DNA of 64,000 bases. Source: Enterococcus caccae ATCC BAA-1240 (GTDB taxonomy: Bacteria; Bacillota; Bacilli; Lactobacillales; Enterococcaceae). Below the pieces are notes generated by a model. That model ran no database searches, was not told the origin of the DNA, and worked only from the letters and a program-made list of their open reading frames with translations. Positions 35,084-45,267 of the stretch are shown piece after piece. Position numbers and translations under genes: made by a program. Every line of letters starts with the position of its first letter. The first letter of the stretch is position 1. The stretch is from assembly GCF_000407145.1 (NCBI RefSeq), contig NZ_KE136474.1:310001-374000 (forward strand). Direction: 5' to 3'.

Positions 35084-36175
35084 ATGAAAACTGTTTACAA
35101 TTTTTCAGCTGGTCCCGCCGTTTTACCTAAAAGTGTATTGGAAAAAGCACAATCCGAATTGGTGAATTACGAGAACAGCGGCATGTCCGTGATGGAGTTG
35201 AGTCATCGTTCCTCCCTTTTTGAAACGATCATTGAAAATGCCGAAACCTTACTCAGAGAATTGATGAATATTCCTGATAACTATAAAGTGCTTTTTTTAC
35301 AAGGCGGCGCTAGTATGCAATTTACGATGGTTCCGTTGAATTTAGCACAGAATAAAAAAGCCTTATACGTCAATACTGGTTCTTGGGCAAAAAAAGCCAT
35401 TAGTGAAGCGAAAAAAATCAAGAATGTTGACGTTCAAGTGATTGCTTCAAGTGAAGATAAAAATTTCACGTATATTCCTGAAATCAGTAAAGAAGACATC
35501 CCGCAAGATGCAGCCTATGTCCATATTACGACGAACAACACCATTGAAGGTACGACAATTTATAACCTCCCAGACACAGGTGAGGTGCCGCTTGTCGCGG
35601 ATATGTCTTCTAATATTTTATCGATTGATTATAATGTGGCTGATTTTGGCTTAATTTACGCGGGAGCACAAAAAAATATTGGCCCAGCAGGACTTACTGT
35701 CGTTATCGTTCGTGATGACTTGATCGGTCAAGCTGATGTTCTCAGTGCCATGTTAGATTACGATATCCATGCGAAAAACGGCTCAATGTACAATACACCG
35801 CCGACATACAGCATTTACATGGCAAAGCTTGTCTTTGAATGGATCAAAGAACAAGGCGGTGTCTCTCAAATGGAAAAACAAAACAAAGAAAAAGCAGCGA
35901 TTTTATATGATGAAATTGACTCATCTACTCTATTTTCTTCACCAGTAAATCCAAAAGATCGCTCAATCAACAATATTCCTTTTATTACTGGACGCGATGA
36001 TCTAGATAAAAAATTCAATCAAGAAGCCTTAGTAGCAGGATTCCAAAACTTAAAAGGTCATCGTTCTGTAGGCGGTATGCGTGCAAGTTTATACAATGCC
36101 TTTCCAAAAGCTGGCGTTCTCGCTTTAGTCGACTTGATGAAAAAATTCGAAGCAGAAAATGGAGGAACAAAATAG
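35084..36175 (+). CDS. serC: Phosphoserine aminotransferase
   Basis: 363 residues. It starts [16 protein letters not shown], has [11 protein letters not shown] near the start, and the PLP lysine is in [20 protein letters not shown]. It converts phosphohydroxypyruvate to phosphoserine. The serA gene begins immediately after its stop codon, so the two form a serine operon. GGAGAGATAG precedes the ATG. No serB was seen in the window. Confidence 0.96.
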   Translation: MKTVYNFSAGPAVLPKSVLEKAQSELVNYENSGMSVMELSHRSSLFETIIENAETLLRELMNIPDNYKVLFLQGGASMQFTMVPLNLAQNKKALYVNTGSWAKKAISEAKKIKNVDVQVIASSEDKNFTYIPEISKEDIPQDAAYVHITTNNTIEGTTIYNLPDTGEVPLVADMSSNILSIDYNVADFGLIYAGAQKNIGPAGLTVVIVRDDLIGQADVLSAMLDYDIHAKNGSMYNTPPTYSIYMAKLVFEWIKEQGGVSQMEKQNKEKAAILYDEIDSSTLFSSPVNPKDRSINNIPFITGRDDLDKKFNQEALVAGFQNLKGHRSVGGMRASLYNAFPKAGVLALVDLMKKFEAENGGTK

Positions 36176-37363
36176 ATGTACGATATTAAAACATTCAATG
36201 CTATCGCCCCAGTTGGTTTAGCACGCTTCAATGAAGAAAATTTTACGATCAACAAAACGGAAACACCTGACGGTATCATCTTACGTAGTGAAAAACTCCA
36301 TGAGTATGATTTTCCTGCTTCTGTTTTAGCTGTTGCTCGTGCAGGTGCGGGGACGAATAATGTTCCAGTCAAACAATGTACAGAAAACGGCATCGTTGTG
36401 TTTAATACACCAGGTGCCAATGCGAATGCTGTAAAAGAGCTAGTAATCGCTTGCTTACTTTTATCTGTCCGCCCAATCTTAAAAGGCTCTAACTGGGTTC
36501 AAACATTAACAGGTCCTGACGCTGAAGAACAAGCTGAAGCACAGAAAAAACAGTTTGCCGGCACAGAATTAGAAGGTAAAAAATTGGGTGTGATCGGTTT
36601 AGGTGCAATCGGTGCGATGGTTGCCAATGATGCCTATCGTTTAGGAATGGAAGTGACAGGGTTTGATCCTTTTGTTTCCGTTGACACTGCTTGGAGTATC
36701 TCGCGTCGTGTCAAACGAGCACAAAGTATGGAAGAAGTTTTGAGAACCTGTGACTTCATAACTGTTCATGTTCCTTTATCTGAAAATACTCATCATTTGA
36801 TTGGCAAAGAGCAATTAGCGCAAATGAAAAAAAATGCTGTTTTGCTTAACTTTGCTCGTGGTGAACTAGTCGAAACAGAAGCTGTAATCGAAGCCTTATC
36901 CCAAGAAGAAATCAGCAATTTTGTTACTGACTTTGCCGATGAACGTCTTTTGCACAATGAAAAAGTCTTAGTTCTTCCTCACTTAGGCGCATCAACTGAG
37001 GAAGCGGAAATCAATTGTGCCAAAATGGCTGCTCGTACTCTGAAAAAATTCCTAGAAACTGGGAATATCAAACGTTCTGTTAATTTCCCGACTGTGGAAA
37101 TGGCCTTCAATTCGCCATTCCGTTTCACGATCATCCACAGAAATGTTCCCAATATGTTAGGTCAAATTTCAACTGGTATCGCTAATTTAGATATCAATAT
37201 CGAGACAATGATCAACCGCAGTCGTGATGATTATGCCTATACGATTGTTGATATTTCTGAAACAGATGAAGCCAAAATCAATGCTGCTGCTGAGAAAATT
37301 CAAGCCGCAGAAAACATCATCCGAGTACGGACGATCAAAAATACTGAGGCGGTGAGTTATTAA
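36176..37363 (+). CDS. serA: D-3-phosphoglycerate dehydrogenase with C-terminal ACT domain
   Basis: 395 residues. NAD-binding motif LGVIGLGAIGAMVANDAYRL, the catalytic region (ARAGAGTNNVP, FARGELVETEAV, LPHLGASTEEAE) and a C-terminal ACT domain (FTIIHRNVPNMLGQISTGIA) that likely binds serine for feedback inhibition. It lacks the long intervening domain of larger SerA forms. Translation is probably coupled to serC (no gap) and to the next gene (TAATG overlap). Confidence 0.96.
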   Translation: MYDIKTFNAIAPVGLARFNEENFTINKTETPDGIILRSEKLHEYDFPASVLAVARAGAGTNNVPVKQCTENGIVVFNTPGANANAVKELVIACLLLSVRPILKGSNWVQTLTGPDAEEQAEAQKKQFAGTELEGKKLGVIGLGAIGAMVANDAYRLGMEVTGFDPFVSVDTAWSISRRVKRAQSMEEVLRTCDFITVHVPLSENTHHLIGKEQLAQMKKNAVLLNFARGELVETEAVIEALSQEEISNFVTDFADERLLHNEKVLVLPHLGASTEEAEINCAKMAARTLKKFLETGNIKRSVNFPTVEMAFNSPFRFTIIHRNVPNMLGQISTGIANLDINIETMINRSRDDYAYTIVDISETDEAKINAAAEKIQAAENIIRVRTIKNTEAVSY

Positions 37364-38607
37364 TGGTTATGATCCACCCTTTTAAAAGCATTCGACCAGC
37401 ATCTGAGTTTAGTGACAAAATCGCGACATTACCTTATGATGTTTTAAATTCTGCAGAAGCGCGTGAACTCGGTGAAAGTAATCCTTATTCTTACCTTCAC
37501 ATCGATAAAGCCGAAATCGATTTACCTGAAACCCTTTCGCCTTATGACGATCAAGTTTATGCAAAAGCTGCTAGTAACTTGCAAGTTTTTTTACAAAAAC
37601 AATGGTTGGTTCAAGATGAACAGCCACTCTTATATCTTTACGAATTAACAATGAATGGACGCGCCCAAACAGGTCTTGTCACGTGTACTTCAATCACTGA
37701 TTACACACAAGGTAAAATCAAAAAGCATGAATTTACCCGTCCAGAAAAAGAAGTCGATCGCATTCGCCATATTGAAGCGTGTGATGCAAATACTAGCCCG
37801 ATTTTCTTGACATACCGTAAAAATGAACAGATCCAAACGCTAACAGATGAATGGAAAAAATCACATGATCCAATCTATGATTTCACTAGTTTCCATGAAG
37901 TCACACACCGTGTTTGGCTTGTAGATAAACCAGAAGTGATCGAACAACTCGTGACAACATTTGCTCAAGATGTGCCCGCTTTATACATCGCAGATGGTCA
38001 TCATCGTACAGAATCAGCGGTAAAAGTTGGACAAAAGAAAAAAGAGGCTCAACCTAATGCAACTGATACAGCGGAATTTAACTATTTCTTATCTGTCATT
38101 TTTCCGAAAGAAGAATTAGAAATTTTAGATTATAACCGTGTCTTGAACGTACCGATCGAAGCAGATTTCTTTGAGCATTTGGAAACGAATTTTACAGTCA
38201 CAAAAACAGACACTGGAAAACCCACCCAAGCAAAAACGTTTGGCATGTATTTAGACGGGCAGTGGTTTGCTTTAACGGCTAAAGACACGATTTTATCTGA
38301 TGATCCGGTGGATGGCTTAGATGTTTCTTTACTTCAAAATCATGTATTTGCAGCGATTTTCGATATTCAAGATGTCCGCACAGATAAACGAATCGATTTT
38401 GTCGGCGGCATTCGCGGCATGCAAGAATTAGAACAACTAGTGGATAGCGGTCAGTGGTCAGTCGCTTTCGCTGTTTACCCAACAACCATGGATGATTTAT
38501 TAAATGTTGCGGATGCAGGTAAAATCATGCCGCCAAAATCAACTTGGTTTGAACCTAAATTATTGAGTGGATTATTTGTTCATGATTTAGAGACAAAAGA
38601 CCTATAA
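37363..38607 (+). CDS. DUF1015 family protein
   Basis: 414 residues, matching DUF1015: FKSIRPASEFSDKIATLPYDV at the start, LYLYELTMNGRAQTGLV, and a central IADGHHRTESAV motif. The family commonly lies with serA/serC in Firmicutes and Bacteroidetes; a function is not established to my knowledge. It overlaps the serA stop by one base and ends before a terminator at 38634. Confidence 0.88.
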   Translation: MVMIHPFKSIRPASEFSDKIATLPYDVLNSAEARELGESNPYSYLHIDKAEIDLPETLSPYDDQVYAKAASNLQVFLQKQWLVQDEQPLLYLYELTMNGRAQTGLVTCTSITDYTQGKIKKHEFTRPEKEVDRIRHIEACDANTSPIFLTYRKNEQIQTLTDEWKKSHDPIYDFTSFHEVTHRVWLVDKPEVIEQLVTTFAQDVPALYIADGHHRTESAVKVGQKKKEAQPNATDTAEFNYFLSVIFPKEELEILDYNRVLNVPIEADFFEHLETNFTVTKTDTGKPTQAKTFGMYLDGQWFALTAKDTILSDDPVDGLDVSLLQNHVFAAIFDIQDVRTDKRIDFVGGIRGMQELEQLVDSGQWSVAFAVYPTTMDDLLNVADAGKIMPPKSTWFEPKLLSGLFVHDLETKDL

Positions 38608-38633
38608 AGCTGTAAAATAGAAGAATAAAATCT

Positions 38634-38669
38634 AAGCTTGGACAAAAGCCAAATTTTTGTCCAAGCTTT
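38634..38669 (+). terminator. Terminator after the serCA-DUF1015 operon
   Basis: Stem AAGCTTGGACAAAA against TTTTTGTCCAAGCTT, with a short T-rich tail. Confidence 0.85.
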
Positions 38670-38686
38670 CTTGCAAATAAACGGAA

Positions 38687-38834
38687 AAGGCTAGATAATA
38701 GCCTTATCCAAAATAATCGAAAACGGCTATCTAGAAGCAGCTCTTTCGGAAATAAGCCGAAAGGACGAGTTGATGCTGCACAGTACCAACTCGGCAGAGC
38801 TAAACACTTCTATCTCAGCCTCTAATAAGTGAGG
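38687..38834 (+). promoter_or_regulatory. Structured leader of proBA, candidate cis-regulatory RNA
   Basis: Within 150 bases: a 7-bp hairpin AAGGCTA/TAGCCTT (38687-38705); an alternative longer pairing of CTAG..ATAGCC (38691-38703) with GGCTATCTAG (38725-38734) that cannot coexist with it; then a three-way-junction-like set, AGCTCT/AGAGCT (38739-38744, 38796-38801), TTCGG/CCGAA and CGAGTTG/CAACTCG (38766-38772, 38787-38793); and CCTC/GAGG (38819-38822, 38831-38834), which would mask the proB ribosome site. No T-box core sequence is present. Confidence 0.5.
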
Positions 38835-38840
38835 TCAACC

Positions 38841-39635
38841 ATGCGAAAACAATTAAAAGAAGCAAAACGTATCGTCATCAAAGTTGGGACCAGTACCTTG
38901 ATCTATCCCAATGGCAATATCAATTTGAGCGCCATCGATCAATTGGCATTTACCTTATCCGATTTGCGTAACCAAGACAAAGAGATCATCTTAGTGTCAT
39001 CTGGCGCGATCGGTGTTGGCTTAAATAAGTTAAACATGGACAAACGACCCCCGACCATTCCAGAACAACAAGCAGTGGCTGCAGTGGGACAAGCGGAATT
39101 GATGAACATTTACAACCAACGCTTTTTAACGTACAGCCAGCAAATCGCCCAATTATTATTGACCAGAGATGTGATCGAATATCCTGAAAGCCGCCAAAAC
39201 GTAACGAATACAATAGAGCAATTGCTACAAATGGGTATTATTCCCGTCATCAATGAAAATGATACTGTGGCAATCGACGAACTAGATCATCTGACAAAAT
39301 TCGGTGACAATGACCAATTATCGGCAATTGTTGCTCAACTGATCCAAGCAGATGCATTGATCATGTTATCTGATATTGATGGCTTCTTTTCTGATAATCC
39401 GAATACCAATAAAGACGCCACACTGTTCTCCGAAATCAATGAAATCAACGACGAGCTTTTACAATTAGCTGGTGGCAAAGGCAGTCGCTTTGGAACTGGT
39501 GGCATGTACAGTAAATTAAAAGCGGCAGAACGTGTATTAGAGCATGATGGCGCCATGATTTTAGCAAACGGACAACAACCAAAGATCATATTTGATATTT
39601 TAAATGGTGAAATGATTGGTACGTTATTTATTTAA
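38841..39635 (+). CDS. proB: Glutamate 5-kinase
   Basis: 264 residues from the ATG at 38841 (GAGG seven bases upstream). Amino-acid kinase motifs [34 protein letters not shown]-like [15 protein letters not shown] and [13 protein letters not shown]. It performs the first step of proline synthesis. It is short and lacks the C-terminal PUA domain of E. coli ProB, as in many lactic acid bacteria. It is followed by proA, 22 bases on. Confidence 0.96.
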   Translation: MRKQLKEAKRIVIKVGTSTLIYPNGNINLSAIDQLAFTLSDLRNQDKEIILVSSGAIGVGLNKLNMDKRPPTIPEQQAVAAVGQAELMNIYNQRFLTYSQQIAQLLLTRDVIEYPESRQNVTNTIEQLLQMGIIPVINENDTVAIDELDHLTKFGDNDQLSAIVAQLIQADALIMLSDIDGFFSDNPNTNKDATLFSEINEINDELLQLAGGKGSRFGTGGMYSKLKAAERVLEHDGAMILANGQQPKIIFDILNGEMIGTLFI

Positions 39636-39657
39636 CTCAAAAAAGGAGGAACGTTTC

Positions 39658-40905
39658 ATGACTGATTTAATACAACTAGGCAAACAAGCAAAAGAAACAG
39701 CTTATCAACTAGGCTTGATGGACACAAAAACAAAAAATGATCTGTTACTGCATATGGCGGATGAATTAGAAAAAAATACCGCTAAAATCTTACTCGAAAA
39801 TCAAAAAGATTTAGATGCAGCTAAGGAAAATGGGATTACAGATGCGATGTTGGATCGTTTGCGTTTAACAGATGAACGAATTAAAGAAATGGCGGACGGT
39901 ATTCGCCAAGTGGCTACTCTCCCTGATCCAATCGGAGAAGTCGATAAAATGTGGAAAAATGAAGATGGCTTGATGATCGGCAAACAACGTGTGCCCCTAG
40001 GCGTGATCGGCATCATCTATGAATCCCGTCCAAATGTGACGACAGATGCGGCAAGTCTTTGTTTTAAAACAGGGAATGCTGTGATTTTACGTGGCGGAAA
40101 AGAAGCCTTCCATTCAAATAAAATCCTTGTATCAGTTTTACAACAAGCATTGAAACAAAAAGGTGCTTCTCCTTTGGCAATCCAGTTTGTCGATGACACT
40201 TCTCGGGAAACAGCACAAAAATTGATGAAATTAAATGATTATCTAGACGTTTTGATTCCTCGTGGCGGCGCTAACTTGATCAAAGCAGTCTTAACAACTG
40301 CAACTGTTCCAGTGATCGAAACGGGAACTGGTAATTGTCATGTGTATATCGATAAAGACGCTCAATTAGAGATGGCAACAAATATCATCGTCAATGCTAA
40401 ATGCCAACGTCCTTCTGTTTGTAACTCAGCAGAAACATTATTGATCCATCAAGAAGTAGCAGCAGATTTCCTACCCGTTATCGAAAAAGCCCTGAATGAA
40501 TATAATGTGGAATTACGAGCGGATGAACGAGCACTAGCGCTTTTTGAGCAGTCAATTCCAGCCACTGAAGAAGACTGGGAAACTGAGTTTAACGACTATA
40601 TTTTAGCCGTTAAAGTGGTTGATTCTTTAGAAGAAGCCATCCAACATATCAATCGCTATAACACCAAACATTCTGAAAGTATCATTAGTGATAATTATTT
40701 TGCTACGCAACAATTTTTACAACAAGTTGACGCAGCAGCGGTTTACGCCAATGCTTCTACACGTTTTACGGATGGTTTTGTTTTTGGCTTTGGAGCTGAA
40801 ATCGGGATCAGTACGCAAAAATTACATGCACGTGGGCCGATGGGCTTAGCGGAACTTACTTCTACAAAATATATTGTTTATGGTGATGGACAGTATCGGA
40901 AGTAA
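39658..40905 (+). CDS. proA: Glutamate-5-semialdehyde dehydrogenase (gamma-glutamyl phosphate reductase)
   Basis: 415 residues from the ATG at 39658 (AAAGGAGG upstream). Aldehyde dehydrogenase fold with [34 protein letters not shown], catalytic Cys in [17 protein letters not shown] and [16 protein letters not shown] at the end. It reduces gamma-glutamyl phosphate for proline synthesis. A likely terminator, an inverted repeat around TTTGAATA/TATTCAAA (about 40928-40976), follows. Confidence 0.96.
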   Translation: MTDLIQLGKQAKETAYQLGLMDTKTKNDLLLHMADELEKNTAKILLENQKDLDAAKENGITDAMLDRLRLTDERIKEMADGIRQVATLPDPIGEVDKMWKNEDGLMIGKQRVPLGVIGIIYESRPNVTTDAASLCFKTGNAVILRGGKEAFHSNKILVSVLQQALKQKGASPLAIQFVDDTSRETAQKLMKLNDYLDVLIPRGGANLIKAVLTTATVPVIETGTGNCHVYIDKDAQLEMATNIIVNAKCQRPSVCNSAETLLIHQEVAADFLPVIEKALNEYNVELRADERALALFEQSIPATEEDWETEFNDYILAVKVVDSLEEAIQHINRYNTKHSESIISDNYFATQQFLQQVDAAAVYANASTRFTDGFVFGFGAEIGISTQKLHARGPMGLAELTSTKYIVYGDGQYRK

Positions 40906-41007
40906 AAAACACTTGGAGCAAAAAACTGATTTGAATAAAAATGCTTCTGTTCCCTTTTCTATTCAAATTTCAGATTTCGAATCGTTTTTAAACAAGGAGG
41001 CTCTCTC

Positions 41008-41835
41008 ATGAAACGCGATGGTCACACCCACACAGAATTTTGTCCACATGGAAAAGTTGAGGACACAGAGTTACTGATTCAGCGTGCAATCAGCCTTGGC
41101 TTTAAAGAATACAGCATCACAGAACACGCACCTTTGCCTACAGGGATCGAAAAACTTGCTGCAGGAGATTCTGTAGTGTGGACAACTGCATCGATGGCAT
41201 TGAATGATGTGGATAACTATTTCAAAAGGATGAATGAACTACGGAAAAAGTATGCTTCTGACATTATTATTCACATTGGATTTGAATTGGATTACTTTTC
41301 AGCATTTGAAGGATGGACTCGTGATTTTTTAGCTGAATACGGACCACAAACAGACGATGGAATTTTATCTGTTCATTTTCTTGAAGGAAAAGATGGATTA
41401 CATGGAATCGACTACTCTTTTGAAGAATATAAGAGTGGCGTTGTTGACTATTTAGGTAGCTTTGAAAAAGCTCAAAATCGTTACTATCAAACGGTTTTAG
41501 CTTCTTTAGAAGCGAATTTAGGACCTTTCAAACCAATCCGTTTAGGCCACATTTCTTTGTGTCAAAAATTTGAACAGCTCTTTGATGAAGCAACAGATTA
41601 CTCTCCTGAGAATACAGCACTTGTACACACCCTATTAACACGTATACAACAGGAAAAATATAGCTTAGATTTAAACACAGCTGGATTTTATAAACAGGGT
41701 TATCAACAGAGTTATCCACAAGTGTGGATAACTAAAAAAGCCCTTGAATTAGGTATCCCGTTAGTTTATGGATCTGATACCCACTCATTGACTGATATTG
41801 GACAAGGATATGAAAAAATCCAGAAATACCTTTAA
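41008..41835 (+). CDS. hisK: PHP-family histidinol-phosphatase
   Basis: 275 residues. PHP metal motifs DGHTHTEFCPHG, ITEHAPLP, HIGFELDYFSAFEG, RLGHISLC and GSDTHSLTDIG are all present, as in HisK/HisJ. It removes phosphate from histidinol phosphate. No other histidine biosynthesis gene is near, so it may serve another phosphate ester here. AAGGAGG lies upstream of the ATG. Confidence 0.88.
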   Translation: MKRDGHTHTEFCPHGKVEDTELLIQRAISLGFKEYSITEHAPLPTGIEKLAAGDSVVWTTASMALNDVDNYFKRMNELRKKYASDIIIHIGFELDYFSAFEGWTRDFLAEYGPQTDDGILSVHFLEGKDGLHGIDYSFEEYKSGVVDYLGSFEKAQNRYYQTVLASLEANLGPFKPIRLGHISLCQKFEQLFDEATDYSPENTALVHTLLTRIQQEKYSLDLNTAGFYKQGYQQSYPQVWITKKALELGIPLVYGSDTHSLTDIGQGYEKIQKYL

Positions 41836-41838
41836 ATA

Positions 41839-41878
41839 AGAGCAAGCGTTGTGAAATATTATCCACAACGCTTGCTCT
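41839..41878 (+). terminator. Terminator after the PHP phosphatase gene
   Basis: Perfect 15-bp stem AGAGCAAGCGTTGTG and its complement. From here to 42190 the sequence is AT-rich and shows no gene; a small hairpin GAAACC/GGTTTC-like element (about 42164-42181) is the only structure noted. Confidence 0.9.
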
Positions 41879-42193
41879 GTTCAATTAATTCAACATCTCA
41901 TAATAGGGTCTTTTCACACCTCTGTGGATAAAATATGGCATACTTTATTGATGATACCTCTTAGCCAAACAAGATCTCTAAAGTTCAACAGATACATTGC
42001 ATCTTTTATATCTGTATACGATAAGACTATATAAGCAACATCAATATTTCGATTCTTGTACTCTTCCTAAATAATGATTGATTTATACTATTTATTTTAT
42101 AGATGTATTTTTTTACTAACTCAAAAATGAGGCAGTAACATTCTTACTCATTTCCCTTATAGAAACCTTTCGGTTTTCTTTAATTTTTTCTTT

Positions 42194-42222
42194 CTGACAA
42201 TCAATTTTTCAATGGATATGCT
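42194..42222 (+). promoter_or_regulatory. Promoter of the YfhO gene
   Basis: -35 CTGACA (42194-42199), 17 bp, -10 TATGCT (42217-42222). Confidence 0.55.
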
Positions 42223-42262
42223 AAACTATATATATTCTATTTATTACGTTGCGAGGTTGATT

Positions 42263-44899
42263 ATGAAGAAAAAAATTCAGGCATTTATCAAAGAAAACTG
42301 GCCTTACATGACCGCCAGCTTTTTCATTCCTTTTTTTATAATGGTCATTATTTATTTAAGTATCGGTATTTATCCTGGTAGTAGTCGAAGTGTGATGGCG
42401 AGTGACTCTTTTTCGCAGTTTTCCAACTTTCATGCTAGTTTCAATAATGTGCTGCATGGTAAACAAAGTATTTTTTATACTTGGAATGCGTCATTGGGGT
42501 TAAATTATCTTTCATTGATTTCCTATTATCTTGGTGGGCTTTTTACGCCACTTGTCATTTTCTTTAAAAACCAAAATATTCCTGATGCTCTGTATTTGAT
42601 TACCTTGCTGAAAATCGGTTCTGCTGGTTTAGCTTTTTGGGTGTTTGCTAGAAATACCTATAAGATACCAAAATGGGGCCATGTCATGCTTAGTGTTCCA
42701 TATGCTTTGATGTCATTTGCTACAGCTCATTCAGAAATCATTATGTGGTTAGACGCGTTTACGTACCTGCCGTTGGTTATTCTAGGGATTCATCGTCTGA
42801 TGGATGAACGAAAACCAACACTCTTATTTGTAAGTTATCTGCTGTTATTTATCTCGAATTTTTACATGGGCTTTATGATCGGTGTCTTCTCTTTCCTATA
42901 CTTTATCGCCCGAATGTTGACGAACTGGAAAGCGTATAAAAAACGAATTCTGCCTTATGGGATCACCTCTCTTTTAGCAGGTGGTGCTTCAATGATTTTA
43001 GTATTACCAGCGGTCCTTGATCTAAGAGCAAATGGTGAAACCTTGTCTCAAGTGACTCAATTTAAAACGGAAGCTACTGCTTTTTGGGATATCGTGATGA
43101 AAAATATGATTGGTGTGTATGATACAACCAAATATGGCTCAATACCGTTTATCTATGTTGGACTACTTCCGTTGATTTTCTGTGTCTTTTACTTTGTCAC
43201 GAGGGAAATTCCACGGAAAAATAAGTTATTATTTGGTAGCCTATTTATCATTTTGATCGCTAGTTTTTATATTACACCACTAAACCTATTTTGGCATGGT
43301 ATGCATGCGCCAAATATGTTCTTGTTCCGCTATAGTTTCTTATTTTCTTTCTTAGTAGTTTTATTAGCTGGCTACGGTTTTGAGAAATTTAAAACGGATG
43401 ATTTAGGTGCGTTGGCAAGTTCAACGATTGTGTTGATTGCTATTTTTGCTTTAGCTGAAGGAACAAAAAATGCCACAAGTTACAACTATATTCCGATTTC
43501 AGCCTTTATTATCACAGCTTTATTTTTACTCTTGTATCTGGCTAGTATCGTCTTTTATCAACTAAAAAAAATACCGATGAACTATCTGATTATACTATTG
43601 GTATTACTTGTTTCAACAGAAGCACTTATCAATACAAATTCAATGTTAAAAGGGATTTTAGAGGATTGGAATTATGCTTCTCGCAGTCTCTACTCAGAAC
43701 CCTATCCATCCATTAAAAAACTAGTGGATAAAACGAAAAAGGAAAATGATGAATTCTATCGTTTGGAGAACTTAAATCCTGTTTCTTCTAATGATAGTAT
43801 CAATTATGGTTATAGCGGTGTCAGCTTGTTTTCTTCTATCAGAAATCGTCATTCCTCTTCTTATTTAAATGACTTAGGTTTCCGCTCTAGAGGAACTGGT
43901 TTGAACATTCGCTATCCAAACAATACCTTGTTGATGGACTCTCTTGTTGGCATCAAATACAATATTTCAGAAAGCGATCCATTGAAATTCGGCTTTTTCC
44001 CAACGGATAAAGCAGGTAAATTTTCACTATACGAAAATAGCAATGCCTTGCCTTTGGGCTTTTTAGCTGATAATGATATTTATAACGTCAAACAACCAAT
44101 TAATGATAATTTAAGCAGTCAAACTGAATTATTCAATGCATTAGCTAGTCAAAAAGAAGATTATTTCAAATTTTATCAACCAACACTTATTGATAAAAAG
44201 AATGTCAAAATCGAACAAAATGCTAGTTCTGTGACCTATAAGGAACTGCAAAATAATGTCGCTAAAGACCTGACTTGGACAGTCGATGTACCTGCAAACA
44301 CGCAAGCGTATCTTAGTTTGTTCCCAACCGATTTTGGACAATTAGAAAGTTCAACTGCCACAATATCTGTAAATGGGACGAGTCAAAAATCTCAAATCAA
44401 TATTACTGGTCAATATTATAATATCGGCTACTATGATAAACCGACTAGCGTTACGTTTACAGTTAGTTTCTATGGAACAACGGCTGTCAGCTTTATGGAG
44501 CCAAAAGTAGTTGGTATGGATACAAAAGCCTTCGAACGTTCCGTTCAGGCAATTCAAGCTAAAGGCGCTGATTTATCAGCTAAAGGACGGAAAGCAGTGG
44601 GAACCGTGACTGCTGACAAAGATCAAGTTCTCTTAACAACCATTCCTTATGACAAAGGATGGAAAGCCTATGTAGACGGGAAAAAAGTACCCGTTCAATC
44701 ATTTAAGAAAACATTTATCAGCATTCCTGTAACACAAGGTGAACATACAATTGAATTTGTCTATCTGCCAGAAGGCTTTGTACCGGGCGTGATTTTGTTT
44801 ATTGTTTGTATTGGCGGATTTGTTGTTTATGTACGATTCACGAATAAACCAAAACTGGCATTAGTAAAACCAACTAAACGTAAACGCAGAAAACGTTAA
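42263..44899 (+). CDS. YfhO-family membrane protein (GT-C glycosyltransferase-like)
   Basis: 878 residues from the ATG at 42263 (GAGG upstream). Around thirteen membrane segments in the first two-thirds, a large extracytoplasmic domain from about 480 to 840, a last membrane span and a basic tail (KPTKRKRRKR). YfhO homologues modify wall or lipoteichoic acids; in Bacillus and Listeria members glycosylate teichoic acids with GlcNAc or galactose. The acidic residues of the first outer loop (VMASDSFSQF) fit a GT-C catalytic site. The sugar donor here is unknown. Confidence 0.9.
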   Translation: MKKKIQAFIKENWPYMTASFFIPFFIMVIIYLSIGIYPGSSRSVMASDSFSQFSNFHASFNNVLHGKQSIFYTWNASLGLNYLSLISYYLGGLFTPLVIFFKNQNIPDALYLITLLKIGSAGLAFWVFARNTYKIPKWGHVMLSVPYALMSFATAHSEIIMWLDAFTYLPLVILGIHRLMDERKPTLLFVSYLLLFISNFYMGFMIGVFSFLYFIARMLTNWKAYKKRILPYGITSLLAGGASMILVLPAVLDLRANGETLSQVTQFKTEATAFWDIVMKNMIGVYDTTKYGSIPFIYVGLLPLIFCVFYFVTREIPRKNKLLFGSLFIILIASFYITPLNLFWHGMHAPNMFLFRYSFLFSFLVVLLAGYGFEKFKTDDLGALASSTIVLIAIFALAEGTKNATSYNYIPISAFIITALFLLLYLASIVFYQLKKIPMNYLIILLVLLVSTEALINTNSMLKGILEDWNYASRSLYSEPYPSIKKLVDKTKKENDEFYRLENLNPVSSNDSINYGYSGVSLFSSIRNRHSSSYLNDLGFRSRGTGLNIRYPNNTLLMDSLVGIKYNISESDPLKFGFFPTDKAGKFSLYENSNALPLGFLADNDIYNVKQPINDNLSSQTELFNALASQKEDYFKFYQPTLIDKKNVKIEQNASSVTYKELQNNVAKDLTWTVDVPANTQAYLSLFPTDFGQLESSTATISVNGTSQKSQINITGQYYNIGYYDKPTSVTFTVSFYGTTAVSFMEPKVVGMDTKAFERSVQAIQAKGADLSAKGRKAVGTVTADKDQVLLTTIPYDKGWKAYVDGKKVPVQSFKKTFISIPVTQGEHTIEFVYLPEGFVPGVILFIVCIGGFVVYVRFTNKPKLALVKPTKRKRRKR

Positions 44900-44993
44900 T
44901 CGATCTTATACGAAACTTGCTTTCCCGTGATAGCTCTTCAGATAACATAATACTTGAGAATCAAAGAGTAAATGAAGCGCAAGCATAGTAACT

Positions 44994-45029
44994 AACCCGC
45001 TAGAGAAATCAGATTCTCTGGCGGGTTTT
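44994..45029 (+). terminator. Terminator after YfhO gene
   Basis: AACCCGC..AGAGAA / TTCTCT..GCGGGTT stem (44994-45027) followed by TTTTC. Confidence 0.88.
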
Positions 45030-45053
45030 CGTAATCTGACGATCCATATACTT

Positions 45054-45165
45054 GAGGTGGGAACAGAAGTATTTAATCCCGAGAAAGTAAGAATGGACTG
45101 CTTCTGCTATTACTCCACCTGAGTGGGATATGACTCGAAGAGTGATGTCTCACTCACTTTTTTAT
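45054..45165 (+). repeat. Dispersed hairpin repeat, copy 1
   Basis: Begins GAGGTGGGAACAGAAG, has a pairing CTTCTGC later, then a long hairpin starting GAGTGGGATATGACTCGAAG and ending near CTCACTCACTTTTTT. A closely related copy in inverse orientation lies at 56434-56529. Together with the YfhO terminator it fills the 44900-45211 gap. Confidence 0.7.
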
Positions 45166-45211
45166 AGTACTTATTGTAAATCTCTATAGAATAAATAAAA
45201 ATGAATTCCAA

Positions 45212-45241
45212 TGAAACCTTTTTGACAAAATCAGAGTCTAA
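45212..45241 (+). promoter_or_regulatory. ECF-type promoter, probably autoregulated
   Basis: -35 TGAAACC (from 45212) and -10 GTCTAA (45236-45241) at 17-18 bp, the pattern used by ECF sigma factors such as SigV/SigW, and directly upstream of an ECF sigma gene. Confidence 0.6.
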
Positions 45242-45267
45242 TAGCTATCAAGGGGAAGGAGAAGTTT

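Noticed and set aside
38680-38840. T-box riboswitch upstream of proB
   Set aside because: The conserved T-box core (GGNACCGCG-like) is missing, although the leader is clearly structured.
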